From Luteococcus sp038433155 (GTDB taxonomy: Bacteria > Actinomycetota > Actinomycetes > Propionibacteriales > Propionibacteriaceae): a stretch of DNA of 64,000 nucleotides. Shown piece by piece: positions 9,320-17,240 of this stretch (positions are counted from its first letter, which is position 1; the number at the start of each line of letters is the position of its first letter). Location: NCBI RefSeq assembly GCF_038433155.1, contig NZ_JBCDMW010000010.1, forward strand, positions 1-64,000. Reading direction: 5' to 3'. Both the position numbers and the translations under genes were made by a program. The notes beneath the pieces are model-generated. The model searched no databases. It was not told the DNA's origin and saw only the letters and a program-made list of their open reading frames with translations.

Positions 9320-9960
9320 GCACCCCGTCGGACCGCTCTGAGACGGCCGACTATCATTCCCACGTGATTGAAACTGCAACATCCCCGGCTCTTCGCGCCG
9401 ACGATCGCCCGACGCGCACCGCCCGGGACTGGATCGGCCTGCTGGCCCGGCTGGTGCTGGGCGGTGCGCTGCTGGTGGCCGGCCTGCTCAAGATCGGCAA
9501 CCTGGACGGCAATGTGCTCTCCGTGCGGGCCTACCAGATCGACTTCCTGCCCTACTCCGCGGAGAAGATGATCGGCTACGGCCTGCCCGTGCTGGAGATC
9601 ATCGTCGGGCTGCTGTTGCTGGCCGGGCTGTTCACCCGGATCTCCGCCCTGATCGGCGCGCTGATGATGCTGGCCTTCATCGGCGCCATCGCCAGCGCCT
9701 GGGCCCGCGGCCTGAGCATCGACTGCGGCTGCTTCAGCCAGGGCGGCCAGACCGAGGACCCCAAGTACCTGTGGGAGATCCTGCGCGACGCGCTCTTCGC
9801 GCTGTGTGGGGCCTGGCTGGTCTGGCGGCCGCGCACCCCCTTCAGCGTCGACGGCTGGCTCTTCCGGCCCATCACCGGCACCGTTGACCACACCGACCCC
9901 GAACTCGACGACATCGACCCGGACGAGGACTCCCTCGTCAGAGAGGACCCTGCCCGATGA
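9316..9960 (+). CDS. MauE/DoxX-like redox-associated membrane protein
   Basis: A 214-residue protein with four hydrophobic helices (about residues 40-60, 82-105, 108-128 and 152-168) and an acidic C-terminal tail. A Cys pair appears in SIDCGCFSQGG between helices 3 and 4. MauE/DoxX family members sit beside thioredoxin-fold proteins and are thought to relay electrons for disulfide formation or reduction. The GTG at 9316 overlaps the upstream stop by 4 nt, and its own TGA overlaps the next ATG (ATGA). A GTG at 9364 is an alternative start that would remove 16 poorly conserved residues. Confidence 0.8.
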   Translation: MSTPSDRSETADYHSHVIETATSPALRADDRPTRTARDWIGLLARLVLGGALLVAGLLKIGNLDGNVLSVRAYQIDFLPYSAEKMIGYGLPVLEIIVGLLLLAGLFTRISALIGALMMLAFIGAIASAWARGLSIDCGCFSQGGQTEDPKYLWEILRDALFALCGAWLVWRPRTPFSVDGWLFRPITGTVDHTDPELDDIDPDEDSLVREDPAR

Positions 9961-10760
9961 GCAAGAAGAAGCCCCAGTCCGGGGCCACCGTCCCCAACCG
10001 TCGCGAACAGCTGCGGCTGCAGCAGGAGGCCGAGGCCAAGCGCGCCCGCACCATGCGGATCGTCACCATCGGCGCGCTGGTGCTGGCCCTGGCCATCGCC
10101 GCCATCGTCGGCACGGTGCTGTGGAACAACCACCGCACCAAGGCCGCCCAGGTGACCGCCCAGGGCACCCCGCCCAATGCCAATGCGGACAAGTCCGGGA
10201 TCACCGTCAACCCCGGCAAGGCCAAGGATGGCGCGCCCACCGTCAGCCTGTTCTTCGACTACCAGTGCCCGGCCTGCAAGCAGCTGGAGGCCAGCCACGG
10301 CAAGTTCTTCGAATCCCTGGCCAGCAAGGGTGAGATCAACTTCGAGTACAAGACCATGACCTTCATGGAGACCAACCTGGCCAACACCGCGTCCAGCCGC
10401 GCTGGCATCGGTGCCGCCTGCGCGGACAAGGCCGGCGCCTACACCAGCTACCACAATGCCGTCTTCGCCAACCAGGCTGCGCAGGAGATCAAGGGCTCCG
10501 AGGGCTACTCCGACGAGCTGCTGCGCACCACCATCCCGCAGCAGGTGGGGATCACCGGCCAGAAGCTCACCGACTTCCAGGCCTGCTATGACAACAAGGC
10601 CACCGAGGGCTTCGTCAAGGGGACCAATGAGAAGGCGGCCGAGGCCGGCATTTCGGGCACCCCGTCGATCACGGTCAACGGCAAGAAGCTGGACCTGCAG
10701 AGCGTCAACCTGGGCACCACCGAGGCCGAGCTGCTGGCCGCCCTGAAGGCCCACGCCTGA
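9957..10760 (+). CDS. Membrane-anchored DsbA-like thiol oxidoreductase (CPAC)
   Basis: A 267-residue second DsbA-like protein of the operon. It has a charged cytosolic N-terminus with coiled-coil tendency (NRREQLRLQQEAEAKRART), a transmembrane helix at about residues 34-55, then a thioredoxin fold with FFDYQCPACK near residue 104. The cis-Pro segment GISGTPSITVNGKKL is intact, unlike in its upstream paralogue. ATGA coupling to the MauE-like gene and a strong terminator 25 bp downstream define a three-gene operon (8531-10760). Confidence 0.87.
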   Translation: MSKKKPQSGATVPNRREQLRLQQEAEAKRARTMRIVTIGALVLALAIAAIVGTVLWNNHRTKAAQVTAQGTPPNANADKSGITVNPGKAKDGAPTVSLFFDYQCPACKQLEASHGKFFESLASKGEINFEYKTMTFMETNLANTASSRAGIGAACADKAGAYTSYHNAVFANQAAQEIKGSEGYSDELLRTTIPQQVGITGQKLTDFQACYDNKATEGFVKGTNEKAAEAGISGTPSITVNGKKLDLQSVNLGTTEAELLAALKAHA

Positions 10761-10784
10761 GCCACCAGGACCCGCACCACCAGG

Positions 10785-10815
10785 ACCGGCCCCGAGCATC
10801 CCGCTCGGGGCCGGT
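10785..10815 (+). terminator. Intrinsic-type terminator of the dsb operon
   Basis: Perfect 12-bp stem ACCGGCCCCGAG / CTCGGGGCCGGT with a 7-nt loop, followed by TCCTTTG. It lies 25 bp after the second DsbA-like gene. Confidence 0.8.
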
Positions 10816-10837
10816 TCCTTTGCGCGCCGCCGCCCGT

Positions 10838-10938
10838 CCCTGCAGATGTTGCGGTCCACGTTCTTCGACGCCGGGGTGATGGGCGCGAGGCGATCGTCCC
10901 GGGGCTCCTGGACCGGTTGATGAGCAACAATTGCAGGG
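10838..10938. repeat. ~101-bp inverted-repeat element, copy A
   Basis: The ends are CCCTGCAGATGTTGC (10838-10852) and GCAACAATTGCAGGG (10924-10938), inverted repeats matching at 13 of 15 positions around a 71-bp interior. Copies B (42797-42898) and C (53324-53425) have the same ends and length with diverged interiors. No ORF is inside. It looks like a non-autonomous mobile or REP-like element; no matching transposase is in the window. Confidence 0.65.
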
Positions 10939-10979
10939 GTGACCGGACGGCCAGGCCCGCCGAGGGGCAGTGCGAGTGG

Positions 10980-11417
10980 CTACTCGTCGTCGACGAGGAC
11001 CTGACCGGCCAGCCGGAGCAGGAAGATCGCCAGCACCGTGACGTGCACCACGGTGCACCAGGAGCAGATCTTGCCCAGTGGCACCAGCTCCACCCAGACC
11101 AGGTAGAGCACGAAGGCCAGTCCGGCGCCGGTCCAGAGCAGCTGTACCGGGTTCCGTGCGGCCCAACCCAACCGGGCCCGGCTGACGGCCCACAGTGCCA
11201 GCGAGGCCAGGAACCAGCCCAAGCCCAGCAGCGCCACCGGAATCCCGACCAGGTAGGAGTACTTGCTGGTGGTGACGCTGGCGCAATCCACCACCCCCGT
11301 GGCGCTGCAGGCCAGCGTCGCGTTGCCGGTGAAGTGCTCGTAGGTCAGGTAGCCGGCCACCAGGGTGCCCAGCACCAGCAGCAGGCCGGTGGCCCGCTCC
11401 ACCAGACGCTCGGTCAC
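10980..11417 (-). CDS. Vitamin K epoxide reductase (VKOR) family protein
   Basis: A 145-residue four-helix membrane protein that would reoxidise DsbA-like partners and pass electrons to quinone. The loop cysteines are in LACSATGVVDCASV (about residues 35-45), and the CxxC active site is KICSWC near residue 115, with the usual Ser-rich STYSYLVGIP-like segment seen as SKYSYLVGIP. The GTG at 11417 overlaps the upstream stop (GTGA), so it is coupled to the DUF929-like gene. An earlier in-frame start at 11459 would give a longer overlap and is less likely. It lies convergent to the DsbA/MauE operon, and functional linkage is likely. Confidence 0.88.
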   Translation of the reverse strand: MTERLVERATGLLLVLGTLVAGYLTYEHFTGNATLACSATGVVDCASVTTSKYSYLVGIPVALLGLGWFLASLALWAVSRARLGWAARNPVQLLWTGAGLAFVLYLVWVELVPLGKICSWCTVVHVTVLAIFLLRLAGQVLVDDE

Positions 11418-12295
11418 TTCAGCTTCTTCGCGGCCTCGGTCACCCCGGCCGACGTGCACACCTCGGCGGGCTTGCCGCCGGTCTCCTTGCAGAGCTGCGC
11501 GGAGATCACATTGGAGGCGCCCAGCACCGCCTTGGACTCGTCGGAGTTCGGGTCGCCCAGCGCCTTGGCGATCTCCTCGGGTTGCTTGCCGGCCATGGAG
11601 TCCCCGTCGAAGCCGGCCCAGTTGCTGAAGGCCGAGCCGTACCAGGTGAACGGGATACCGCCCTGCGGGGCGTGCTTGCGGAAGATCGCCTCGTCCTCGG
11701 CGGTGGGCTTCTCCCCGGTGGGCTGCCCCATCCGGTCCTGGGTCTCGACGGCGGTCAGGGCGACGGTGTCGCTGGTGAACGTCGAACCGGTGAAGGTGAC
11801 GGTGGGGATGTTGGAGATCGGCCCCTCATTGGGGCTGGACAGGGTGTCCTTCAACCCGGAGAAGGTGCCGAAGCGGCTGAGCGAGGAGACCAGCGCCATC
11901 CGCTCCATCGCGCAGTAGGGGCAGAACTCCGCGCCGATGTAGAGCACCCGGGGCTTGCCGTCCACCAGCTGCGGCTTGCCGCCGGGAATCGCCTCGGGGA
12001 CATTCGTGGCGGTGCCAACGCCGACGGCGTCGAAGCTGGCGGCGGGAATGCTGGTCAGGGCCTGCGTCAGGCTCTGGCCCTCGACGGTGACATTCGCGTC
12101 CTTGTCCCGTTTGGCCTCTCCGGCCACCGCGAATCCCGCCACCAGCGCAGCGACCAGCGCCAGGGTGGCCAGCACCAGGATCAGCACCTTCTTCTTCTTG
12201 GCGGCCTTGGCCTCGGCGGCCCGTTGCTGTCGCAGCTGGTCGCGGGCGCTGGACTTGCCGGGCTGGGACGCCGGGCTGGATCCGCTTGTGCTCAT
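11414..12295 (-). CDS. DUF929-like thioredoxin-fold membrane protein (CPYC)
   Basis: A 293-residue protein. A Lys/Ala-rich cytosolic N-terminus (AEAKAAKKKK) precedes one transmembrane helix at about residues 38-58. An extracytoplasmic domain follows with GAEFCPYCAMERMAL near residue 124, the CxxC site typical of DUF929 proteins. Two more Cys near the C-terminus (QLCKETGGKPAEVC) may form a structural disulfide. It is coupled with VKOR through GTGA, so the pair probably acts as an oxidase/acceptor module outside the membrane. The ATG at 12295 was chosen because it gives the usual short basic N-terminus before the helix. Confidence 0.82.
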   Translation of the reverse strand: MSTSGSSPASQPGKSSARDQLRQQRAAEAKAAKKKKVLILVLATLALVAALVAGFAVAGEAKRDKDANVTVEGQSLTQALTSIPAASFDAVGVGTATNVPEAIPGGKPQLVDGKPRVLYIGAEFCPYCAMERMALVSSLSRFGTFSGLKDTLSSPNEGPISNIPTVTFTGSTFTSDTVALTAVETQDRMGQPTGEKPTAEDEAIFRKHAPQGGIPFTWYGSAFSNWAGFDGDSMAGKQPEEIAKALGDPNSDESKAVLGASNVISAQLCKETGGKPAEVCTSAGVTEAAKKLK

Positions 12296-12436
12296 CGGGG
12301 GTAACACCTTCCGTCGGTGGCGTCGGGGAACGTAGGCGACGCTAGCAGGCCCGGCGAGACGAAGCCGCGGGCGTTCACGCAGGCTGGAAAGCCGCCGGTT
12401 CGCAGACTGTCGGTGGCACTCACTAGAATCGCGAGC

Positions 12437-15091
12437 ATGACTACTGAACCGTCCAGCACAACGTCCGCACCCACCCCGATCACGGGGCAGGTACCGGACA
12501 AGCCCGTGCTGGAGGGGTTGGAGGCCAAGTGGGCCGCGCAGTGGCGGCAGGACAAGACCTACGCCTTCCGCAAGCCGGCCTCCCGGGAGCAGGTCTTCAG
12601 CATCGACACCCCGCCGCCCACGGTCTCCGGTTCGCTGCACGTGGGCCACGTGTTCAGCTACACCCACACCGACACCATCGCCCGCTACCAGCGGATGACG
12701 GGCAAGCAGGTCTTCTACCCGATGGGCTGGGATGACAACGGACTGCCCACCGAGCGTCGGGTGCAGAACTACTACGGCGTGCGCTGCGACCCGTCGATCC
12801 CCTATGACCCCAACTTCACTCCCCCGGCCAAGCCGGACCCCAAGAAGCAGGTGGCGATCAGCCGCAAGAACTTCATCGAGCTGTGCCACGAGCTGACCGC
12901 GGTCGACGAGCAGGTCTTCGAGGACCTGTGGCGCACCCTGGGCCTGTCGGTGGACTGGGACACCCTCTACACCACCATCTCCGACGACGCCCAGCGGGTG
13001 GCCCAGTTGGCCTTCCTGCGCAACCTGGAGCGCGGCGAGGCCTACCTCTCCGAGGCCCCCACCATGTGGGACGTCACCTTCCAGACCGCCGTCGCCCAGG
13101 CTGAGCTGGAGGCCCGGGACTACCCCGGCGCCTACCACCGGATCGGCTTCGGGCTGGGCACGGCGGGTGAGCCTGTCGAAGCCACGTCCGACGACCTCTT
13201 CGCGGACAACAAGGTCTGGATCGAGACCACCCGGCCGGAGCTGCTGCCGTCGGTGTGCGCGCTGATTGCCCACCCCGACGACGAGCGCTACCAGCACCTG
13301 TTCGGCACCACCGTGACCTCCCCGATCTTCGGTGTCGAGATCCCGGTGCTGGCGCATGCCGCCGCTGAGAAGGACAAGGGCGCCGGCATCGCGATGTGCT
13401 GCACCTTTGGTGACCTGACCGACGTGATCTGGTGGCGCGAACTGCAGCTGCCGATGCGCACCATCATCAACCGCGACGGCCGGTTGCAGGCCGAGACCCC
13501 GGAATGGCTGGTCAACGGCGATTTCTACGCCGAGCAGATGGCCACCAAGACCACCTTCACGGCGCGCAAGAACATCGTCGAGAAGCTGGCCGAGACCGGG
13601 GAGATGGCCGGCGAGCCCAAGCCCACCCAGCGGATGGCGAACTTCTACGAGAAGGGCGACAAGCCGCTGGAGATCGTCTCCACCCGCCAGTGGTACATCA
13701 CCAATGGCGGCCGCGACGAGGACCTGAAGGCCACCCTGCTGGCCCGCGGCGAGGAGCTGGCCTGGACCCCGGAGCACATGAAGCACCGCTACTCCAACTG
13801 GGTCAACGGCCTCAATGGCGACTGGCTTGTGAGCCGGCAGCGCTTCTTCGGCGTGCCCTTCCCGGTCTGGTACAAGCTGGACGCCGAGGGTGAGCCGATC
13901 ACCGCCGAGCCGATCGTCGCCGACGCCGCCAGCCTGCCGGTGGACCCGGCCAGCCAGTGCCCGCCCGGCTTCGACGAGTCCCAGCGCGGCGTGCCCGGCG
14001 GTTTCATGGCCGACCCCGACGTGATGGACACCTGGGCCACCAGCTCCCTCTCCCCGCAGATCGTCACCGGCTGGGAACGTGACGAGGAGCTGTTCGGCCT
14101 GACCTTCCCGATGGACCTGGCGCCCCAGGCGCACGACATCATCCGCACCTGGCTGTTCAGCCGCGTCGTGCGGGCCCAGCTGGAGAATGGCCAGCTGCCG
14201 TGGAAGCGGGCCACCATCAGCGGCTTTGTGACCGACCCGGACCGCAAGAAGATGAGCAAGTCCAAGGGCAATGTGGTGGTCCCCACCGAGATTCTGGACA
14301 AGTTCGGCGCCGACGCCGTGCGCTGGCGCGCCGCGATGGCCCGCCCGGGCATGGACTCCCCCTTCGACGAGACCCAGATGAAGGTGGGCCGTCGCTTGGC
14401 GATGAAGGTGCTCAACGCCTCCAAGTTCGTGCTGGGCATGAGCTCCGAGGAGCCCAAGGCAACCGGCCAGAGCGGTCGGGTGGTGAAGAATCCGCTGGAC
14501 CTGGCGATGCTGGCCAGCCTGGCGCGCGTCGTGGTGCTGGCCACCGAGGCCTTCGACAGCTTCGACTACACCACCGCCCTGGAGACCACGGAGAGCTTCT
14601 TCTGGGGCTTCTGCGACGACTATCTGGAGGCGGTCAAGGAGCGTGCCTACGGCGCCCAGGGCGCCGAGGAGGCGGCTAGCGCCCAGGCGGCGCTGCGCAC
14701 CGCTCTGGACGTGATGTTGCGCCTGTTCGCGCCCTTCCTGCCCTTCGTCACCGAGGAGGTGTGGAGCTGGTTCCAGTCAGGCTCGGTGCACACCGCCAGC
14801 TGGCCGAAGGCCGAGGACCTGCCGATCGGCGGCGACGCCCTACTGCTGGAAGACCTGGCCACGGTGCTGATCGCGCTGCGCGGTGCCAAGAGCGCCGCCA
14901 AGGTCAGCCAGAAGACCGAGGTGGTCCGGGCCAATCTGGTGGGCCGGGGCGAGGTGCTGGACCGGCTCAAGGACATCGAGGCCGATCTGCGGGCCGTCGG
15001 TCACGTCACCGGTGAGGTGCTGTGGGCCGAGGCCGACGAGGACCTACAGGTCGAGGTGGCTCTGGGCGAGCCCCCCGTCAAGAAGGCCTGA
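12437..15091 (+). CDS. valS: Valyl-tRNA synthetase
   Basis: An 884-residue class I synthetase that charges tRNA-Val. The HIGH-type motif is in PPPTVSGSLHVGHV near residue 65, and KKMSKSKG lies near residue 604. The editing domain lies between them and the anticodon-binding domain is C-terminal. The shape matches the shorter valS type found in many actinobacteria. The ATG at 12437 follows TAGAAT (12424-12429) by 7 nt, a leaderless-type start; no T-box element was seen. A copy of the dispersed CTTCGACAGGCTC-type repeat at 13169-13181 encodes GEPVEA inside the editing region. The gene is displaced and inverted relative to folC. Confidence 0.96.
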   Translation: MTTEPSSTTSAPTPITGQVPDKPVLEGLEAKWAAQWRQDKTYAFRKPASREQVFSIDTPPPTVSGSLHVGHVFSYTHTDTIARYQRMTGKQVFYPMGWDDNGLPTERRVQNYYGVRCDPSIPYDPNFTPPAKPDPKKQVAISRKNFIELCHELTAVDEQVFEDLWRTLGLSVDWDTLYTTISDDAQRVAQLAFLRNLERGEAYLSEAPTMWDVTFQTAVAQAELEARDYPGAYHRIGFGLGTAGEPVEATSDDLFADNKVWIETTRPELLPSVCALIAHPDDERYQHLFGTTVTSPIFGVEIPVLAHAAAEKDKGAGIAMCCTFGDLTDVIWWRELQLPMRTIINRDGRLQAETPEWLVNGDFYAEQMATKTTFTARKNIVEKLAETGEMAGEPKPTQRMANFYEKGDKPLEIVSTRQWYITNGGRDEDLKATLLARGEELAWTPEHMKHRYSNWVNGLNGDWLVSRQRFFGVPFPVWYKLDAEGEPITAEPIVADAASLPVDPASQCPPGFDESQRGVPGGFMADPDVMDTWATSSLSPQIVTGWERDEELFGLTFPMDLAPQAHDIIRTWLFSRVVRAQLENGQLPWKRATISGFVTDPDRKKMSKSKGNVVVPTEILDKFGADAVRWRAAMARPGMDSPFDETQMKVGRRLAMKVLNASKFVLGMSSEEPKATGQSGRVVKNPLDLAMLASLARVVVLATEAFDSFDYTTALETTESFFWGFCDDYLEAVKERAYGAQGAEEAASAQAALRTALDVMLRLFAPFLPFVTEEVWSWFQSGSVHTASWPKAEDLPIGGDALLLEDLATVLIALRGAKSAAKVSQKTEVVRANLVGRGEVLDRLKDIEADLRAVGHVTGEVLWAEADEDLQVEVALGEPPVKKA

Positions 15092-15122
15092 GCACATCCC
15101 AACAGCTACGGAAGTGGGCAGC

Positions 15123-15929
15123 GTGGAATCCAAGACCTTCACCACGGTCGCAATCGATCTGGACGGCACGCTGTTCACTCCGCAGCGCGACTATGACCGT
15201 CCGCGCTTCGGGCGGATGCTGGCCGCCTGCGAGGCGCGTGACATCCGCGTCGTGATCGCCAGCGGCCGTCAGTACCTGAGCATGCGCACCATGTTCGACG
15301 CGCCGGAGCGGCTGGCCTTCGTCGGCGACAACGGGTCCATGATCGTGGACCGTGACCACGAGGTGGTGCACTGCTCCGTCCTGGACGACGAAATGGTGCG
15401 CCGCGTGGTGGAGCTGATCGACGACCATCCGGAGATCCGCTCCGTGGCCAGCGGGCCAGAGGGCGGCTGGATGGCGGGTGAGGTGCCGGACCGGATGCGC
15501 GTGATCATGAACAGCGCCTACGAGAACCTGAAGAGCGTCGCCAGCCTGCACGAGATCGACGGCCCGGTGAGCAAGTTCGCCCTGGTCACCCGCGAGGGCC
15601 AGTCCGAGCGACTGGCCGCCGAGCTGTCCGAACAGCTCGGGGGCGCCTTGGTGCCGGTGACCACCGGCCACCAGGGCATGGACCTGATTGTTCCCGGGCG
15701 GCACAAGGCCTTCGGCCTGGCCAAGCTGCTGGAGCGCTGGGGCCGCAGCTTCGATGACCTGCTGGCCTTCGGTGACAGCGCCAACGACGCGGAGATGCTG
15801 GCCGCCGCCGGGCTCAGCTATGCGATGGCCGACGCCCAACCGGCAGCCGTCGACAAGGCGAAGTTCCGCGCCCCGACGGGAGCGGAGTCCGGCGTGATGG
15901 CGGTCGTGGAGGACCTGTTGGGCTACTGA
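15123..15929 (+). CDS. HAD-superfamily (Cof-type) phosphatase
   Basis: A 268-residue cytosolic HAD hydrolase of the Cof/YidA type. Motif I is AIDLDGTLF near the N-terminus, motif II is VVIASGR, and the motif III/IV region is LLAFGDSANDAEML. A C2-type cap lies between them. Such enzymes act on sugar phosphates or related small phosphates; the substrate cannot be read from sequence. The GTG at 15123 has GGAAG 8 nt upstream and lies 31 bp after valS, so cotranscription is likely. Confidence 0.88.
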   Translation: MESKTFTTVAIDLDGTLFTPQRDYDRPRFGRMLAACEARDIRVVIASGRQYLSMRTMFDAPERLAFVGDNGSMIVDRDHEVVHCSVLDDEMVRRVVELIDDHPEIRSVASGPEGGWMAGEVPDRMRVIMNSAYENLKSVASLHEIDGPVSKFALVTREGQSERLAAELSEQLGGALVPVTTGHQGMDLIVPGRHKAFGLAKLLERWGRSFDDLLAFGDSANDAEMLAAAGLSYAMADAQPAAVDKAKFRAPTGAESGVMAVVEDLLGY

Positions 15930-16223
15930 TCCCCGAGCCCGACCCAAAGCACGGTCCCCCGAGCTTGTCGAGGGCGCCGTCAGGCGAGGAAATACCACCG
16001 CAGCAGGACCGTTCCGGTTCGGGAGCCGGCTCCCGGCCGCGGCCGTGGATGGGTCTGCCCCCGAGCGGGGAACGAGCGAGGGGTGGTTGGCCGCGGTGGG
16101 AGGCCGGACCCGAGCGGGACCCTTCACGCAGACCCCTCAGCAGGCTCGGCCGCCGTGGTGGCGACAGCTCGCAGACCGCGGGGTTGCGACAGCTCGGGGC
16201 CTCGGCCGGCCCCTGCCCACCCC
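15930..16223. other. Convergent intergenic region with degenerate dispersed repeats
   Basis: 294 bp between convergent genes. It holds a copy of the GAGCTTGTCGAGG repeat (15961-15973), a degraded relative (about 16138-16160), and a direct repeat GCGACAGCTCG within 16155-16200. No ORF on either strand has coding character. The stretch reads as an accumulation site for short repeats. Confidence 0.55.
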
Positions 16224-16532
16224 TCAGCTGGCCTGCTGTTGACAGGTGCAGGTGGGGCACACGCAATTGGTGCACTCGCACGGGCCGCCGGTGTGGCAGC
16301 TGCAGATGTGCGCCTCCGTCACCCCGATCAGGTGCGCGGTGAGGTCCTTGACCGGGCCACCGGCGCTGCGCAGCAGCCGCTGCTGCTCCTCGGCTTGCCG
16401 GAACCACTCGTCACAGGCGGGGCACTGGGCCAGGTGGGCCTCCAGCTCGACCCGCGGAATCTCCGGGTCCTCCCCGTCGAGCACCGCCGACAGGGAAGCC
16501 CGCCAGCGCTCCGGCTGCCAGCACATCTCCAT
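16224..16532 (-). CDS. Zinc-finger (zf-HC2-like) putative anti-sigma factor with Cys-rich tail
   Basis: A 102-residue soluble protein. The N-terminal half carries HLAQCPACDEWF, the HxxxCxxC centre of zf-HC2 anti-sigma domains. The C-terminal ~30 residues hold nine cysteines (CSCHTGGPCECTNCVCPTCTC-type spacing), an unusual density that suggests binding of soft metal or redox sensing. There is no membrane segment, unlike many anti-sigma factors. It is divergent from a SigC-like sigma gene 43 bp away, a position that makes it the likely partner. The ATG at 16532 has TAGTGT on the minus strand (16539-16544) 6 nt upstream, so it looks leaderless. Confidence 0.75.
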   Translation of the reverse strand: MEMCWQPERWRASLSAVLDGEDPEIPRVELEAHLAQCPACDEWFRQAEEQQRLLRSAGGPVKDLTAHLIGVTEAHICSCHTGGPCECTNCVCPTCTCQQQAS

Positions 16533-16575
16533 GGCAGAACACTAACCCAACCCGACGTGACGATATGGTGAGCCC
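16533..16575. promoter_or_regulatory. Face-to-face divergent promoters
   Basis: The minus-strand -10 TAGTGT (16539-16544) and plus-strand -10 TATGGT (16564-16569) are only 19 bp apart. The -35 region expected for each promoter therefore falls on the -10 of the other. Both genes start 6 nt after their -10. Confidence 0.5.
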
Positions 16576-17160
16576 GTGCTGAACAGAGTCGGGCCCCCGG
16601 GGCGGGCAGAGCTGGACGAGCGGGTGACCGCCCTGGCGCTGCGGGCCGGCTCCGGCGACCGTCCGGCACTCGGGGAGTTCATCCGGCTCACCCAGGGCGA
16701 CGTGTGGCGCTTCATCGCACACCTGGCGGGCACCCAGGCCGCCGACGACCTCACCCAGGACACCTATCTGCGCGCCATGGATTCGCTGCCCAGCTTCGAG
16801 GGCCGCTCCCCCGCCCGGGCCTGGCTGCTGACCATCGCCCGTCGGGTGGTGGCCGACAAGGTGCGACGCGAGATTGCCCGTCCACAGAGCCCATATTCGC
16901 CAGAGTGGCTCACGGCCCACGCCGGGGCCGAGGACGACGCCCTGGTGCTGGTGGAGGCCGCCGCGCTCTTCCAGACGCTGAGCCCGGAACGACGCGAGGC
17001 CTTCGTCCTCACCCAGCTGCTGGGCTTCAGCTATGAGCAGGCTGCCGAAGTGTGCGGGGTGCGGATTGGCACCATTCGCTCCCGGGTGGCTCGGGCCCGT
17101 CAGGAGCTGGTGGTGGCCTGCGGTGACGCAGAGGATGCCGTGGCGGCAGAAGCGGTCTGA
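16576..17160 (+). CDS. sigC: ECF sigma factor, SigC-like
   Basis: A 194-residue sigma-70 group 4 factor. Region 2 covers ALALRAGSGD through QGDVWRFIAHL and ADDLTQDTYLRA; region 4 is LTQLLGFSYEQAAEVCGV and GTIRSRVARAR. Wording and spacing closely resemble mycobacterial SigC as I remember it (TQQDVWRFVAYL, DDLTQETFLRA). In corynebacteria and mycobacteria SigC has been tied to copper limitation and respiration; that link is inference here. GTG start, with TATGGT 6 nt upstream. It is followed by modA with a GGGAAC-N17-CGACT element between. Confidence 0.85.
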   Translation: MLNRVGPPGRAELDERVTALALRAGSGDRPALGEFIRLTQGDVWRFIAHLAGTQAADDLTQDTYLRAMDSLPSFEGRSPARAWLLTIARRVVADKVRREIARPQSPYSPEWLTAHAGAEDDALVLVEAAALFQTLSPERREAFVLTQLLGFSYEQAAEVCGVRIGTIRSRVARARQELVVACGDAEDAVAAEAV

Positions 17161-17162
17161 GC

Positions 17163-17190
17163 GGGAACTTTCCCTCCTCGGGCGACGACT
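17163..17190 (+). promoter_or_regulatory. Candidate ECF promoter upstream of modA
   Basis: GGGAAC (17163-17168), 17 nt, then CGACT (17186-17190), 50 bp before the modA ATG and directly after the sigma gene. The pair resembles ECF elements I recall for corynebacterial SigC; the recollection is not verified. Confidence 0.5.
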
Positions 17191-17240
17191 ACTGGGCAAC
17201 ACCGTGTAGTCCGTCGTCCTGTCAGGAGCAGAGAATCGAC

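Noticed and set aside
12296..12436. T-box riboswitch for valS
   Set aside because: No TGGNACCGCG-type box or suitable stem was seen, and the gene appears leaderless.
12296..14134. Upstream extension of the DUF929-like frame (906 residues in total)
   Set aside because: The extra part is antisense to valS. The ATG at 12295 gives a normal anchored protein.
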